From Puccinellia tenuiflora (lineage: Eukaryota; Streptophyta; Magnoliopsida; Poales; Poaceae), in NCBI GenBank assembly GCA_012064385.1, contig QRDG01000402.1:406414-470413 (forward strand): a DNA stretch of 64,000 nt, given 5' to 3'. Position numbers and translations under genes: made by a program. Below are positions 12,801-25,233 of this stretch, one piece after another (the stretch's first letter is position 1; every line of letters starts with the position of its first letter). The notes under the pieces were generated by a model, which was given only the letters and a program-made list of their open reading frames with translations, had not been told where the DNA came from and made no database searches.

Positions 12801-14190
12801 GTCCATGGTGTAAGGTCAAGTGGTGGAAACAAGAAAGAAGAGACGCAGAAATAAGGAATGGTGACCTTAGACTTGATCACCAGGAGGAGGTGAAACCCAT
12901 ATCAATAGGCCAGCGGAGATACAAAGAAGCCATCGACACGTCCTGTCAAGAGACGTCATGGGTGGATCTCATTAAATATCACCACCTATAATTATGCCAG
13001 CCGGTTCAGATTCACACACATCAACAACCTCCATAGGTCGCATGGTCGCACACATTCTGAACCTCTCCAGCAGAGAAAGATTCTCACGTATCAATGACCT
13101 CAAGGTCGTGTGAAGGTTACAACATCAGAAACTGAAACATACAAGTCCAATCATCATCAAGAGTCTTGCACATCAACCAAGACGGGAAGGCCTCATCCCC
13201 CGCAGCGACCTACTCACGTCGCAGAAGAGCATGCTTCCTTCTCTGATCTTTCTTTGACATCAACTAAAAATGTCTTACCCCCCGATCGAGGCGACCTACT
13301 AGCGTCGCAAGGAAGCGCATCCTAAATCTTACGGTAAGAATGAAATATGACATGCTACTCCATCAGGTCGAAGTCACATCATCCAAGGAGATTTCCCTTC
13401 AATAATCAAGCCTTCTCAGGTGTCAAAGGTAACACATGCTACGAGAAGTACCCTCTTGCATTACTAGTACTAAATTTCAGGACAAACGTTGAGACCAGCT
13501 ATCAAGCCCATGACGTCCTTAGAAGCATAACCGGGTCAGCACGACTAGGGGAGTTCGTACCTCCAAGTCATCAAGCGGCCTCAAGACCTGATACCGGAGC
13601 ACAAGAAGGTCTACGAGCCCATTAGACGAAGGTCCGAGCTAGGCAACATAGTCAACATACACCAATATATCGGACACCTTATTAAAGGTACTGATCGAGG
13701 GCTTGTCAGAAATAGGTGGTTTCAAGCCTCCCAGACCTTTAACCCCATTCAGCCCATGACGCCAAGACAGTCCTCACCGGACGACCCTATTCTAGAAGCT
13801 CCACCGACCTAGACCTGCAGCACTGCACCAAGACCTTTAGAAGATATCCTCGTGACAGAGTACATTGAACGAAGGCCACGATATCAAGATTTGATGTACA
13901 AAACAAGAGGAAACCCTAATCGCACAAGACATGGACTCCCCGAGAGCCTATATATATCGAAGCATGTTCGTCCAGATGTCGGACTATTAAACGCAAGACG
14001 TCACATCTTTATCACCATTAATTTAAACCTAGATCATATTTCCCTCAGGTCGAGCGCATCTATAAGCTTGGCGTCTGACCTCTTGTAGACATCATGTACG
14101 ATCTTGTAGCCACCATAAATAAAGTTTGGAAAATATTCATCTATGTCATGTCAGATCCAAACCTGAGATCGTGAAAACCATCCTTCGACA
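12801..14190. repeat. LTR-retrotransposon-like noncoding sequence, family unknown
   Basis: Pyrimidine/purine blocks with repeated CGACCTACT.(A/C)CGTCGCA phrases (13,206 and 13,290), a TATA-like CCTATATATATCG at 13,950 and a CTATAAGCTTGGCGTCTGACC tail resemble LTR/leader sequence of a grass retroelement. No boundaries or coding domains could be placed. Confidence 0.35.
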
Positions 14191-14206
14191 CGCCTTCTCT
14201 CGCTTG

Positions 14207-14984
14207 TTTTTTTACGATGTATGCCCGTAGGCATACATTACTTGTATTTATAATAATAGTAAGGATACATATTTGGAACGCATACAAGCAACATAAAACT
14301 AGGAGGGTACAAACGGTAATACTGCTGCATACTGCCTTCACCACAACTATCAATCTCCCACATCCTTCGTCGTCGCCGAAGAAGAAGAGCACTAGCAGCT
14401 GGTCCACATCTTGACTTTGAAGAAACCCCGAGCCATAAGGCGTTAGTGAGCCGCAATGGCCACCAACCCCATAAGACTAGATCTAGCCCGATAAAGAACA
14501 TCGGCCGGAGGAGCCCTCCGAGCCTCTTCAACGCCGGATCCGGGGCCAACGCCACCATGCCCATCAATAGGCAACCGAATCCTCCACCATCTTCTGCAGA
14601 TCCGCAGTAGTCAACACTGCTGCACTCCAAGAGCAACCCATCTCCGCCGCCACGTCAAGACGTAACACCAGATCCAAGTCGCTCCAACAGCTTGGACTCC
14701 ACAAGCCTCTCGACGGCGCCAGCAACACCTCCGACGAGCAGGCATATGGGCTGGGAGACCATTATTCCTACTAGCACCCTCAGCATCCGCCCCACCATTA
14801 CGCCGACAGAGAAAACTCAAGACTTAGACAAATTAAGACTAACCACACGCACAAGCGAGAACCAAGGATCCCCTCCCCCTCGTCACGCCGGAACGGCGAT
14901 CGGAGAGGAAGGGGAGCGAAGGAATCGCCGGCGAGATTGGATCTGGAACCGCTGCTGGTTTGTTTCCTGGGAAAAGAGGTGTCC
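14207..14984 (-). mobile_element. Non-autonomous non-LTR retroposon, minus orientation
   Basis: Flanked by CTCTCGCTTG at 14,197-14,206 and 14,985-14,994. The T-run following the left copy is the complement of a poly(A) tail, so the element is inserted on the minus strand by target-primed reverse transcription. The body (778 bp) changes from AT-rich (3' end) to GC-rich (5' end). No reverse transcriptase is encoded; the open frames here are not proposed as genes. Confidence 0.8.
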
Positions 14985-15002
14985 CTCTCGCTTGTTTTTA
15001 TA

Positions 15003-15045
15003 CTCCCTCCGATCCAAAATAAGTGTCGGTGATTTAGTACTAGTC
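15003..15045. mobile_element. Stowaway MITE, left end only
   Basis: CTCCCTCCGATCCAAAATAA preceded by TA is a canonical Stowaway terminus, but no matching inverted end follows. It starts immediately beside the right target duplication of the retroposon at 14,207-14,984, so that insertion went in next to, or into, the MITE edge. Confidence 0.75.
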
Positions 15046-17293
15046 TAGTACGAGTATTAGTGATGATGTGCAGCTTGTTTAAAATCCAGAATCCAAAAGG
15101 GACATAACTTTCTCTAACATGTTTTGGGCCGAAACCCATCTCCGAGCTGTCGCCAACTCTGCGTCCTACTGCCTCCCTCGCTCGTCAGTTCCGGCTCCAC
15201 CACCATCGCAGTCGCACTCCACAACCGCGACACCGTCATCTCTCCTGCTCTCCCTCTCCTTCACGGACATGCCATGCTTCATCTCCCACCTCTCACAGAT
15301 TTGCCCCCTCGTGACGGCCACCCTGTTTCCTCCTGCTATCCTCTTCCGGCCACAGCATTACGTCACTACGTCCTGAGTCGCGGGTGACTCAGAACCCTAG
15401 CCCCACCACCGTCGTCCAGTGCAGCCACCCCTTCCCATGTGCGCTCCCCGCCGGGAGCCGCGACTCCCCCACTTTCATTTCTCAAATTTCTTCGACCGAC
15501 CAGTTGTCCCCTCTTCCTCCCACCTTGCACGAAGCAGGTAATTTGTTCTATTGTTATTATTATCGCCGGATTTTATCTTATACGATTCCGTAAGCTTATT
15601 TGAAACTGTGCTTAATTTGCTTCCTTTAACTGCGCGAAGCAGGGGTTGTTAGCTGCTCAGAGAAATCAAAACCTTCCACTGTCCCGACATCTGTTTAGCT
15701 AAGGCCCGATGAATTGGAAAATTATACCAGGTGTTGCTGTATTAAGTTAGTGTAGAGGGTATAAGGCCGCAAAACTCCGAAGAGTGCCCGAGCTTGCTTG
15801 CTCTCTGTAAATAAATCTCATACAGATGCCAACCACTTCAATATATTCAATGCACTTTGTATTAGCATTTCTATTAATTCTCTATGTCCTTAATTAAAAT
15901 CCTCAATCGGTTAGGCAAATAAAAAAAATGCGCTAGGAATTTTTTGCACGGTGAACATGATCAATTCTTAGTTTGCAAATTGTGAAATATATGTCATCTG
16001 TAAATTAATCCCAAATCTGCTAGACAAATGAAAAAATGTGTAGGGTATTTTGTTCACAATGAACATGAACAAATCTCAATTAAAAAATTGTGAAATGCAA
16101 TTCTCATTTGTAACAATTCTCACTTTGTAAATATGAAATGTAACCGTCATTTTTGAATTATTTTTCAATTTGAAAATTTTCAAATGCAATCGTTATTTGT
16201 AATTAATCCCAATTCTGCTAGATAAAATAAAAGAAATGTGCGCTGGCATTTTTTGCATAATGAAAATTAATAAATCAAAATTTACAAATTCTGAAATCTA
16301 ATCATTATTTGTTAATTAATCGGAAATCTGTTATCATGCTAGACAATAAACTTGCATGCTCATATATGCAGGTACGCTTCAACATTTATTACGGCCCAGC
16401 CAGCCACAGCCACACATTAGTGCTGAAATGTGCAGGACCAAGCGCGCCCGGGAGCAATTCGTCCGCTCCCGTATAAGGCCTTCACCCATTCGGTAAAGGA
16501 TATCTAGGAAATTCGAGAGTAGTAGCTACAGCTTACGAAACATAATCAACAGATTGTCCTGATCTTTCTAGGACCAGAGAATTCTGAATGATTGATGAAA
16601 TTCAGGGACATGGAGTATAACTTGTAAGCCGGAGCAATTTCTTAGCAATTCGCTGATTGTTGCCGAGTTGAAGAACTTTCTTGTCGGTAGCTTCAGTCTT
16701 CCAGTATTGTTGCTTGGGCAATGGTATTTTAGTGTGCATTGTGAAAGTAAAGGTGAGATGGAATAAGTGAAGCTTTCTTAGTGAATATCTGATTTTGTGA
16801 AGTATAGATAAATTGTGTCATTTTCAATTGCACAAGCACCTGGAAATGATTACTTTCAACCGTTTTCTTTGATTCAGGTTAACTGCATTTTTGCCCTTGC
16901 TTGCATCTCGAACTGTCTTACATGCATTTTAAGTAGTTATGAAAACAAAACCTGCAACTGTACTCTAGCATATATTTTCTTGTGAACAAGAAGTATCTTT
17001 GGTTGAACCTTGACTTTTTGTGTGGGGTATTGTTATAATGATTACCTGTTTCGCTTGCCCAACAATAAATTTGACGCATATTTTGCGACCATTTGCGCGT
17101 GATATATATGTTGGCGCATTTATATGATGTCAAGTTCATTTATGTCCTGAAATTTGTGCATTTTCTTTGTAGAATTACAAATGAATGAATGTTGAAGCTT
17201 ATTTTGTTGTTTATCTTCATCTAAATTTAGCATCAGTAAGTAATTCACTTGTGCATGCATGTTGAAACAGTTATCATTGTTTGTCTTTGCAGG

Positions 17294-19836
17294 TATGTCT
17301 CATCCGTCAGACACACCATCATGCTCGGATGATTCCGATGACAGCCCTACCATTGACCCAACCAGCATATACACTATGGAAGATTTCATGTCTGAACAAA
17401 GCATATTCCACAATTTGTTTGAGCAGATCAATGTGAAGATTCAGGCCAAAATCAAACCTTAGCAAGCTGGTACCTCTCGCCGTCACTATGCGAGTAGGAA
17501 GTACATAGAGATAAATCATGAAGAGGGCCATGAACAACTCGTAGCTGATTACTTCTGAACATCCAGTCTACAGAGACAAACAATTCCGCACAAGGTACCG
17601 GATGAGGAGACCCGTCTTTCTTTGTATAGTTCGTGCCTTGGAAAGTGGTCTCCCTATTTCACAGAAAGGAGAGATGGCCTTAATCGTCAAGGACTCACTC
17701 CTCTACAGAAGTGCACAGTAGGTATTCGTATATTAGCATTGGGTTCCCCCTATGCCCCTGACAAATACATAAAAATGGTTATAGTACAGTAATGAACTGT
17801 TTTGAGCAGTTTGTGGAAGGGTGATTGACATGTTTGGTGGAGAATACTTGCGGAGCCCCACTAGTGTGGACATGCCGCGTCTACTACAAATGGGTGAGGT
17901 GAGGCCCGTGGGTTCCCTGGCATGTTGGGAAGCCTTGGTTTTTATGCAATGGGAGTGGAAAAATTGCCCAGTTAAATGGGTGCGCCATCTTACTCATAGT
18001 GATCACTGTGTCGTTAAAATCATTCTTGAAGCAGTTGCTTCACAAGACCTCTGGATATGGCATGCTTTCTTTTGGTGTTGTTGGGTCTCATAGTGACATG
18101 ACCATGCTGAATCAGTCACATTTGTTCACCGATGTCTTGAAAGGTCAAGGTCCTCATGTGCAATTCACCGTCAACAGGAAATACAACACATTTTTTTAGA
18201 TAAAGAGTGTATATTAATATCGCGAAGATACAAATTACATCCAGCCTCTGCAACAACGCAATAACCGGAGCCATTACGGATGCACACAGCCGAAAGACAA
18301 AAAGAAAGAAGAACTAAAAAGAAAAGTCCCGCTACGGGGTTACAGTCCTTTCAGCAGCCACACAACCACCACCAAAACAACACCTAATGTCCAATTCTTC
18401 AAAAGCAACGCCTTAAAGAAGAACAGTGCCAGGCACAGCCAATTAAGGCCAGACCTTGGGTTTTCACCCTGAAGATAGTCCTCACTCTCAAAACAATGTC
18501 TCCAACAAGACCACTGTCAGGCACAACCAATTAAAGCCAGACCTTGGATTTTCACCCTGAAAGGTAGGACTTTGGACTTCACGTATGTTGTCGCTCCCAC
18601 TTACATGCCGCTGCTCCAAGTCATGAAACACCAAGCCAATTCCTCAACGCCAGAAAGATTCGAACCACCATTGCCAGTCCTCAGATCTCGCCTTTCATGA
18701 CATTCTCCGCCAGCACCATGGAACGAGAAAGCGTGCTCCATGAAAAAACAGCCAGCGGAGCTTCGAAACGCTCCCTCTGAAACCAAACGGTCAGAGTAAA
18801 ACATGGGTGCGCACGATCGAATACCATCCGATCCAGCAATCTCCAGGCATGAATCGCCCGATGGAGTTCACCGGCGGAGCCTTCCGAAACACGACCGTCT
18901 AGCCAGATCAATGGGGACAGGCATCCAGCAGATCTTCGTCTTGCCGCAAGAGAAACCCTAGGACCACCGCCATTATTCTTCAACCTCGCAGGCCCCGACG
19001 CCGCGAGGCCACACCCAGCAGACACGGCAGCAACGAAGGGGCAGACTTCCCAGATCATGAGATCGAGGCATCAAGCGCCCGGAGCAGGTGAGGATCTGGA
19101 CGCGGAGTACCAGATCCGCCGGCCACCGACTGCGCCCCACCACCTCCATGCCGCCACTCCATCGGGGAACTCAGGCACCGGCCCGAGGCCCTGCCGCCCT
19201 ATGCCCGCCACCGCATCCCACCGCCCCCATGAGACGCCGTCGCAAAGCACCTCCTCTGCCCACCGCCAAAGACGGGATGGGTGCCGCCACCACCGCCGGA
19301 GACGGCGGCAGCGGCGGCCGGAGACGAGGCCGGGAGCGGACTAGGGTTAGCAGGCGGCGGCGCCTCCGGAGTCGCTCGGGAGGGAGCGACTCGGGAGGGA
19401 ACCCAGAATGGCCTGTCTTTATTGAAACAATACCCCTCCCTCAAACTAAAAAGGATTGATTATTTACACGATATCAAGAAGGAGCAAGGAATGATGTCCA
19501 ACGATCATTTGGACTCCCAGAATCACGTTTTCCCATCGTGCGTGGGCCAACAAAATATTATCAGAAGAAAACTCTAGGAAAAATCATGCAAGCTTGCATC
19601 ATACTTCATAATATGACACTTGAGGATGAGCAAGATATGGCAAGTGCTTGTTTTCACTCGAAAAATTCAGAGACGTCGGTTACTCCACTGCCAGACACCA
19701 ATGATGGACCTGCTGATTGTTTTGCTGATTTACTACGGAGAAATGCAACTATTTGTGCAAAATCAACACATAACCAACTCTGAAGAGACTTAATCGAGCA
19801 TGTTTGGCAGGGTTTGGGCCATTTGGTGAGAACTAA
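17294..19836 (+). pseudogene. PIF/Harbinger transposase-derived gene, broken copy
   Basis: Paralogue of the intact gene at 41,335-42,693. It starts at the equivalent ATG after TTTGCAG and opens MSHPSDTPSCSDDSDDSP. The frame is lost by a TAG (17,460) in place of the Gln codon and by several small indels around 17,510-17,830. The middle is then recognisable (CPVKWVRHLTHSDH, QDLWIWHAFF) until it is interrupted at about 18,190 by a 1.2-kb retroposon, resuming at 19,401 (PEWPVFIETIPLPQTKKD) and running to a TAA at 19,834. About 30 bp of target sequence is missing at the insertion. Clearly nonfunctional. Confidence 0.9.
18190..19400 (-). mobile_element. Non-autonomous LINE-derived retroposon inside the pseudogene
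   Basis: Left edge is TTTTTTTAGATAAAG, the complement of a poly(A)-terminated 3' end. The next 100 bp (ATTACATCCAGCCTCTGCA then GATGCACACAGCC) match the 3' end of the LINE at 60,526-61,473 (ACATCCGGCCTCTGCATAG, ACACACAGCC). The right part is GC-rich and encodes only Pro/Ala/Arg-rich shadow frames. The paralogous gene gives the uninterrupted site, so both edges are well placed. No target duplication is visible; instead roughly 30 bp of target appears deleted. Confidence 0.85.
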
Positions 19837-20700
19837 AACAATTAGTTCTAAGGTACGGTGAGTTGCCTTATAATGTACTTATTTTTTTTTTCAAAACATT
19901 TTAATTGGTTGGTCTTTTTAATTTCATTATCGTCCTTCATTGGCCAAATTGAACATTTCAGTATTGGAACCTGTTAATTGTTATGATTCGAATCATATGT
20001 TTCGTAAGTGTGTGGCTATGTACCAAAAGTTAGATAAGTAGAGTGTTTATCATAACTTTTCAGTTTATGTCAAACTGTTGAGGCAAACCAGATTGAGTTG
20101 TTCCCACAAATATTTTTAGTACGTAGATAGGCAAAGTGGCAAACTTTTCCTGCTTACAAAGTAATGTTGACCTTTTGAGTTATAGAAAAGAAGTTGACTC
20201 AAAGCATATGATATGCTGCTACCTTGATTTTTTTTTTTTTTTTGAACTTTGGAAGTTACTGGATACCAAAATGTTTAGTGCCACCTGCTGGGTTTGTGTT
20301 TTATGAATTGTACGTGGCATAGTAGAAGAGAAATCTAAGGTGCCTCTAGTGATAGTGATAAATTTTATATTTATTTAAAAAGTAAAGTTTCGCCGCCATT
20401 TCCATTTACCATGAACATGCAAAATTGTGCATGAACCATGTAAGCTACTAAGATTAGAATGCAAGTTCTACATGTAGTTGGTTATGATTTTGCCATCATT
20501 CTGTTACCATGAAGGCTGCAACTGATAGTATAAACCATTTTTCTGAAATATTTGGCCGTGATGTTTTATTTTCTATGGAGGTTCCTACTGTAAAAAAAAC
20601 GAAGTTACAGGGATTGCTGCAATTGTTGATTGCAGATCTGAAGAGGTACATATATATGTCTGAAATTGTCAGTTATGAACTTATGATAACTAGGAAAAAA

Positions 20701-20972
20701 ATTACATTGGTTTAATAATCCTTTAATTATTGGACATTTTTTCACGGTAAAATGTAAAACATCTTGGGTTTCATTGTATTGAAAAGGAAGAAAGGGTAAT
20801 TTAGCTCGGGGAGCAGCGTACAACACACATGCACGCACAAGAACAAGATGTTAATGCACTTCGAAAACTGATGGGATTATAACACGCATACCCAACACAC
20901 ACCCGCATGAGCCCAATGGCGAGCTTCATTCCTGATTAACACATGAGAGCCTGGGCAGGTTCGGCTGAGCAC
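20701..20972. other. Intergenic, nothing identified
   Basis: Short spacer between the duplicated locus and the next retroposon. No motif recognised. Confidence 0.4.
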
Positions 20973-21863
20973 CATCAAATGTACAGTTTTTTTTTTTTTT
21001 TGAGAGAACCACATATTTCGTTAATCCAAAATCAAGTTACAATAAGCAACCTATGTGAAAACTAAAAGATAGACCGGGATAAATTGATTATCCTGGATTT
21101 GCAGATAAAATCCTAAGAGATCGAGAAATACAAAACGATTTCTATGGTTTCCTGCAACCACCGTAGCGAACGGCCGCCACCCAACTCCAGCGCCTTCGAG
21201 AAGAACGCCGAAAGAGACGCCGAGCCTCCACCATTGTAAGATCCGAGAAAGCACCATCGCCAAAGAGGCTTTGTGAGTCGATGAACAGGCCTTGTGCATG
21301 CAGTGAGGCACATGTCGCTGTGGCACGTCGACCGGGGGACGTCCCCGTGCTGTCTTGGACCAAGATTTGTCACCTCCCATCGACGAAGTCGGAGAAGAAC
21401 GGCAGATCCATCACCTCCGGACCAACATCCTCGCTCTAGAAGAACCACCTCGCCCCGGCCACCAGCGTCGTCGCGGATAACGACGAACGCCAACGACACA
21501 CCGAGAAACTGATCTCGCCAGATCTGAAGAACGGCGAGAAAACCAAGCTGCCGATCCGACGGACCGAGCAGCACACATTGTCATCAACTCCGAGACATCG
21601 CCGTGAAGGTCACCGCCGGTGTGGGAGTAGAGTTGAGCCAGATTTATTTGCCCGGACGCCGCTCCCACCACCCCAACGACGTACCACAGCAGACAGACCC
21701 AAACCCTAACTACTAGGCCAGAACGGAGAGATGGGATCCCCTCTCCCTCCTGCCGCCGAGGGGACCAGCAATCCGGCCGGTGAAGATCTGGGGAAAAGTT
21801 TTCTTCCGCCGCCGCCTGGGTCCTGCGGGAAAGCGATCACGATTGCTGGCATCAAATGTACAG
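20973..21863 (-). mobile_element. Non-autonomous non-LTR retroposon with 14-bp target duplication
   Basis: The element (20,987-21,849, 863 bp) is flanked by perfect CATCAAATGTACAG copies at 20,973-20,986 and 21,850-21,863. A run of T at the left is the complement of the poly(A) tail. On the minus strand the 5' part includes GGTCTGTCTGCT and AAATAAATCT, phrases also present in the element at 61,720-63,232, so both belong to one family. No reverse transcriptase is encoded. Confidence 0.92.
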
Positions 21864-23220
21864 ATGTTGTGGTGCTTACATAAGCAGCACTGTGCTGGTG
21901 AGCCCCTTCATCAACGTACTGGGAGTGTCCTGTCTGGCCTTAAGCCACCAATCGATAAGTGTGTACTCAGTGTCAGGAGGGCTGCAGAAGGCCCCACGTG
22001 ACGTTGGAATTAGTCTCCACTCTCCAGTGACTTATCCATCAGGATTTCTCTATTACTAAGATCTCCATTAGATTAGGCTTGTTAACAATGTTGTCCTGAT
22101 TTTTCTTCACATCCCATTTTATTTATCTTACAATTTGGAAGTGGAAATTATTTCTAAGTTGAATCCTAAGGGTCCTCTCTTACAAATTTCTTTAGTCCTT
22201 GTTCAGCATTTAGGAGTTTTTCCTTTACTAAAGGCGTGTCATAGCACAGACCTGGTATCAACTCAAGAGTGAACATGTCTCATTCCATAATTGCAATATT
22301 GTGCATATTTATCAGCTTCAAACAACTCAAGAATGAACCATCAGCCGATAGTTTGCTGAAAGCTATTTCATTATGTCATACTTGAATGTGTTTTGATTAT
22401 ATTTAGGTTGTATTTGTAGGGAGTGCTCAGGCTTTGGCTATTCTCTCTACGGAATTGTATTCCTACAGCTTCGATTAGGGTGACTGGACTGACAGTGACA
22501 GTGCACAAGAAGCAGCGGTTCCAGGATGATCCGTACCGATGTTGTGGTCACATTGACTTTCTGCTCACATGCAAGAAGCCAACAAGAGATATGTTTGGTG
22601 TGTTGATACTTATTCAGACTATTGATAAGATTTGGAGCCTACGTCGACCGCCAGCGACGATGATCTGAAGAACGGAAAGCCGACATGGAGAATAAGGTGA
22701 AGGCCGGCCGAACTTACTGATGAGATCACCATCACCACTTGAAAATTGAAATGAGGCAAAAGCATCATGGTTGACAACTCTCCCACAACCCGGCGGATTG
22801 GATCTTGGGAAACCAACCATCATGCGCTCCGTCGCGACGCCGCAACTAGCGCCACCACGATGGGGACGGGGCCTGAGATACTTATTCCATCTATTGCGTT
22901 GTCGCTTCCACCGCTACACGAGGACACCAAAATCTAACAAACTAAACGAAGATCTCCAAGAGGGTGAAGATCCATGATCGTCCCCACTTTCTGGCGCCAA
23001 AATCGATTGCCGGGTGAAGGGAGGATGACGAAAGCAGCATGTGAAGATGATAGTTGTGTGACACTTAGGTTTTTTTTTAGGAGGAGGGCCCTCTCTGATG
23101 CATTTCGTGTCGCGTGAATCTTGATTCAGACTTGTTATTCCAGTAAACCGTAAGAACTATGACTTTGTGAGAGTGCTCTATAGATTTGCTTGGACTATTA
23201 TGTTGGGTGCGGTTGCTGCC
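21864..23220. other. Intergenic, unassigned
   Basis: No gene recognised. A GC-richer block at about 22,620-23,080 inside AT-rich surroundings has the look of another inserted retroposon, but no target duplication or poly(A) tract was found at its edges. Confidence 0.35.
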
Positions 23221-23221
23221 T

Positions 23222-24210
23222 TAACTAATGATGTGATTGATTAACGGCAAGGACACATTTGTGGATGGAAGTTGTGAAGACAACCATCCACATACTTAAT
23301 CAGTTCCTAGTAAGTCATTACTCGAGGCACCTTATGCACTGTGGACCAAAAAGAAACCAATCTTACATTGTCGAGATGTGTGGAGTTATATTGATGAAGC
23401 TAAGATTTCACTGCATGCATCGGGAAATTAGACCCCAAAATCATCATAGTTGTCATCCAACACATACAAATAGATTTATGGAAAAACGAGGCATGATGAA
23501 ATTCTTTTGGAATTTTTATGTCAGTGGGAGTTATATTTGAGGCAAGGAAAATCACACTTGAGAAATTTCTGGTTAATGTACAATTACCAATATTCTAGAG
23601 ACTCGTTATTCCCCTCCTAATGGTGTACCACCAACTAAGGATTCTCGAATTGGACCTCCTTTGACAATTTCATGATTACAAGCACCATGCATGTCTAAGG
23701 AAAACCTCACATAATTCAATCTCATGTGACAACAAATGAATCCTTACAATTTCACACCGAAACAGAAGATATGAATTTCCAAGTGTACATGAATGAAGAT
23801 GTCAACAACATTGAGAAGGTCGATAATCCACATACTTTAAGGAAATCATGATGAACATGCATTCATCAAAATGGTTTGAGGTTATGCCTTATGAAGAACT
23901 AAAACAAAGTATGCACGGATCTTGTAGAAATTCCTAACATGGTCAATAAAGTGGGTTGTAAATTGGTCTACAAAAGTAAACATGAGGGTAATGCCAAAAA
24001 GATTCAAGGCAAGACTGGTCGCCCAATGATTTTTCAAGGAGAGGGGATAGAGTACAACGATGCAATCTCTCATGCCTCAAATAAGAATGGGGTTCATTAA
24101 AAACAAGGCTTTTCTTGCTCATTATGTATTAGAGCTACACTCCTTAATGTTGACTTGTATGAGAATGTGTATATAACTCAACAAAACAATTAGCAATGAT
24201 ATCATGATGT
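23222..24210 (+). pseudogene. Ty1/Copia polyprotein remnant (integrase end to reverse transcriptase)
   Basis: Frame-shifted fragments in Copia order can be read on the plus strand. VKTTIHILNQ followed by APYALWTKKKP corresponds to the integrase GKAP-type region. EIPNMVNKVGCKLVYKSK and a GIEYNDAIS segment correspond to the start of reverse transcriptase (the usual W.LV..P...K.IGCKWV.K.K and EG.DY.ETFSPV). Many stops and indels interrupt all frames. No LTRs could be delimited. Long dead. Confidence 0.7.
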
Positions 24211-25228
24211 GTTTCAACAAAAAAAACGAGACCGAAGGGGACAGAGCCCCTAGGCAAAAAAAAATGTATAGAAGAGTGGTCTAATAACTATGAAATTACA
24301 AGTAAAAAGACTCGAACTCAGACAAGTGGTAAGGGATGAGCCCCTCCTATTACATGGCTATGTATTGTTCTCCTAAAACTTACCGATAAATTTAGATATT
24401 TTTCACAACTTAAAATGTAGAATTGCATGCATTAAACCAGTTTACTCAAAAGTTCAAACTGATGGAAAAAAGATGAGCAATTCATTTATGGACGCGACTA
24501 ACGAGCTGCCGCTGCAAAATAAGCTAAGCATGCTGCGGATTTTCCTCCGCTCCTTTGCATGCATGCAACTAGTGACACAGCCATGACATCATCAACGATT
24601 CTTTTGATTTCAAACTTTAAAAAGTTTTATCTATCCGATTGACATTCCGTTTTCACCGTTGTCTTAGTCGCGACGAGATCTTCTAAACTAGATCCCATGT
24701 TGATATATTTTGACACTTTTTTTCCGTCATTACTTGCTAGACCCTACTCACATACTTGCCAGGTATGCACTACTAAGTTGCCGGACTAAAATAACTTAGT
24801 TGCCAACCTCATGTATGTCTTTTAAAGTTGCATTATGTTAATTTATGTGGGATAATACCATATATTCAATGTTGTAAAACACTTCAAAACATACTTAGTA
24901 CTTTCATATCACAACGATATCCGAAAACATGTAAAAAAAGTTATTGGCAACTATGCATAATTGTCGTGTCACCTGTTTGATGCTAGTCTGGCAACTAAGG
25001 CACCATACGCTGGCAAATGATGCGGCGAAAAAAATATCGTCGAAACATATGAACATGTGATCTAGTTTTATAGCCCTCGTCGATACACACTCAGCTGTGT
25101 AAATTGATCGTTAATCGGACTAACGGTTTAGAAGATAAATCATTTTGAATTTTAGGATTTAGCAATTAATATTGTGATGTCAGCATGAGGTGGCATACAT
25201 GCATGTGCTATCTTTATAAGGGATATTC
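24211..25228. other. Intergenic, unassigned repeat-like DNA
   Basis: AT-rich, no coding content. Forms the left flank of the Ty3 element; contains phrases such as TCGACGACGAGATC-type repeats common to plant transposon ends, but nothing that could be named. Confidence 0.35.
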
Positions 25229-25233
25229 ACATG

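Larger units (their letters stand above)
15120..20700 (+). repeat. Duplicated locus, copy 1 (decayed sister of 39.7-43.8 kb)
   Basis: Promoter/5' exon, long intron, coding exon and 3' flank all have diverged but collinear counterparts at about 39,700-43,770. Landmarks are ACATGCTTCATCTCCCACCTC / ATGCCATGCTTCATCTCCC, CGTCCTGAGTCGC, CGTCCAGTGCAGCC, CACGAAGCAG/GTA (exon 1 donor, GT at 15,538), GGATATCTAGG.AATTCGAGAGTAG and TTGTTGCTTGGGCA, then the coding exon, then ACTAAAACAATTAGT. The duplicate therefore includes introns and was DNA-mediated, not retroposed. Confidence 0.85.

Noticed and set aside
22620..23080. A further non-LTR insertion
   Set aside because: GC-rich block in AT-rich surroundings, but no target duplication or poly(A) tract could be found.
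24230..24360. tRNA-like or SINE-like sequence (GGGGACAGAGCCCC, CTCGAACTC)
   Set aside because: The stem pieces do not assemble into a cloverleaf, and no A/B box pair with proper spacing was found.
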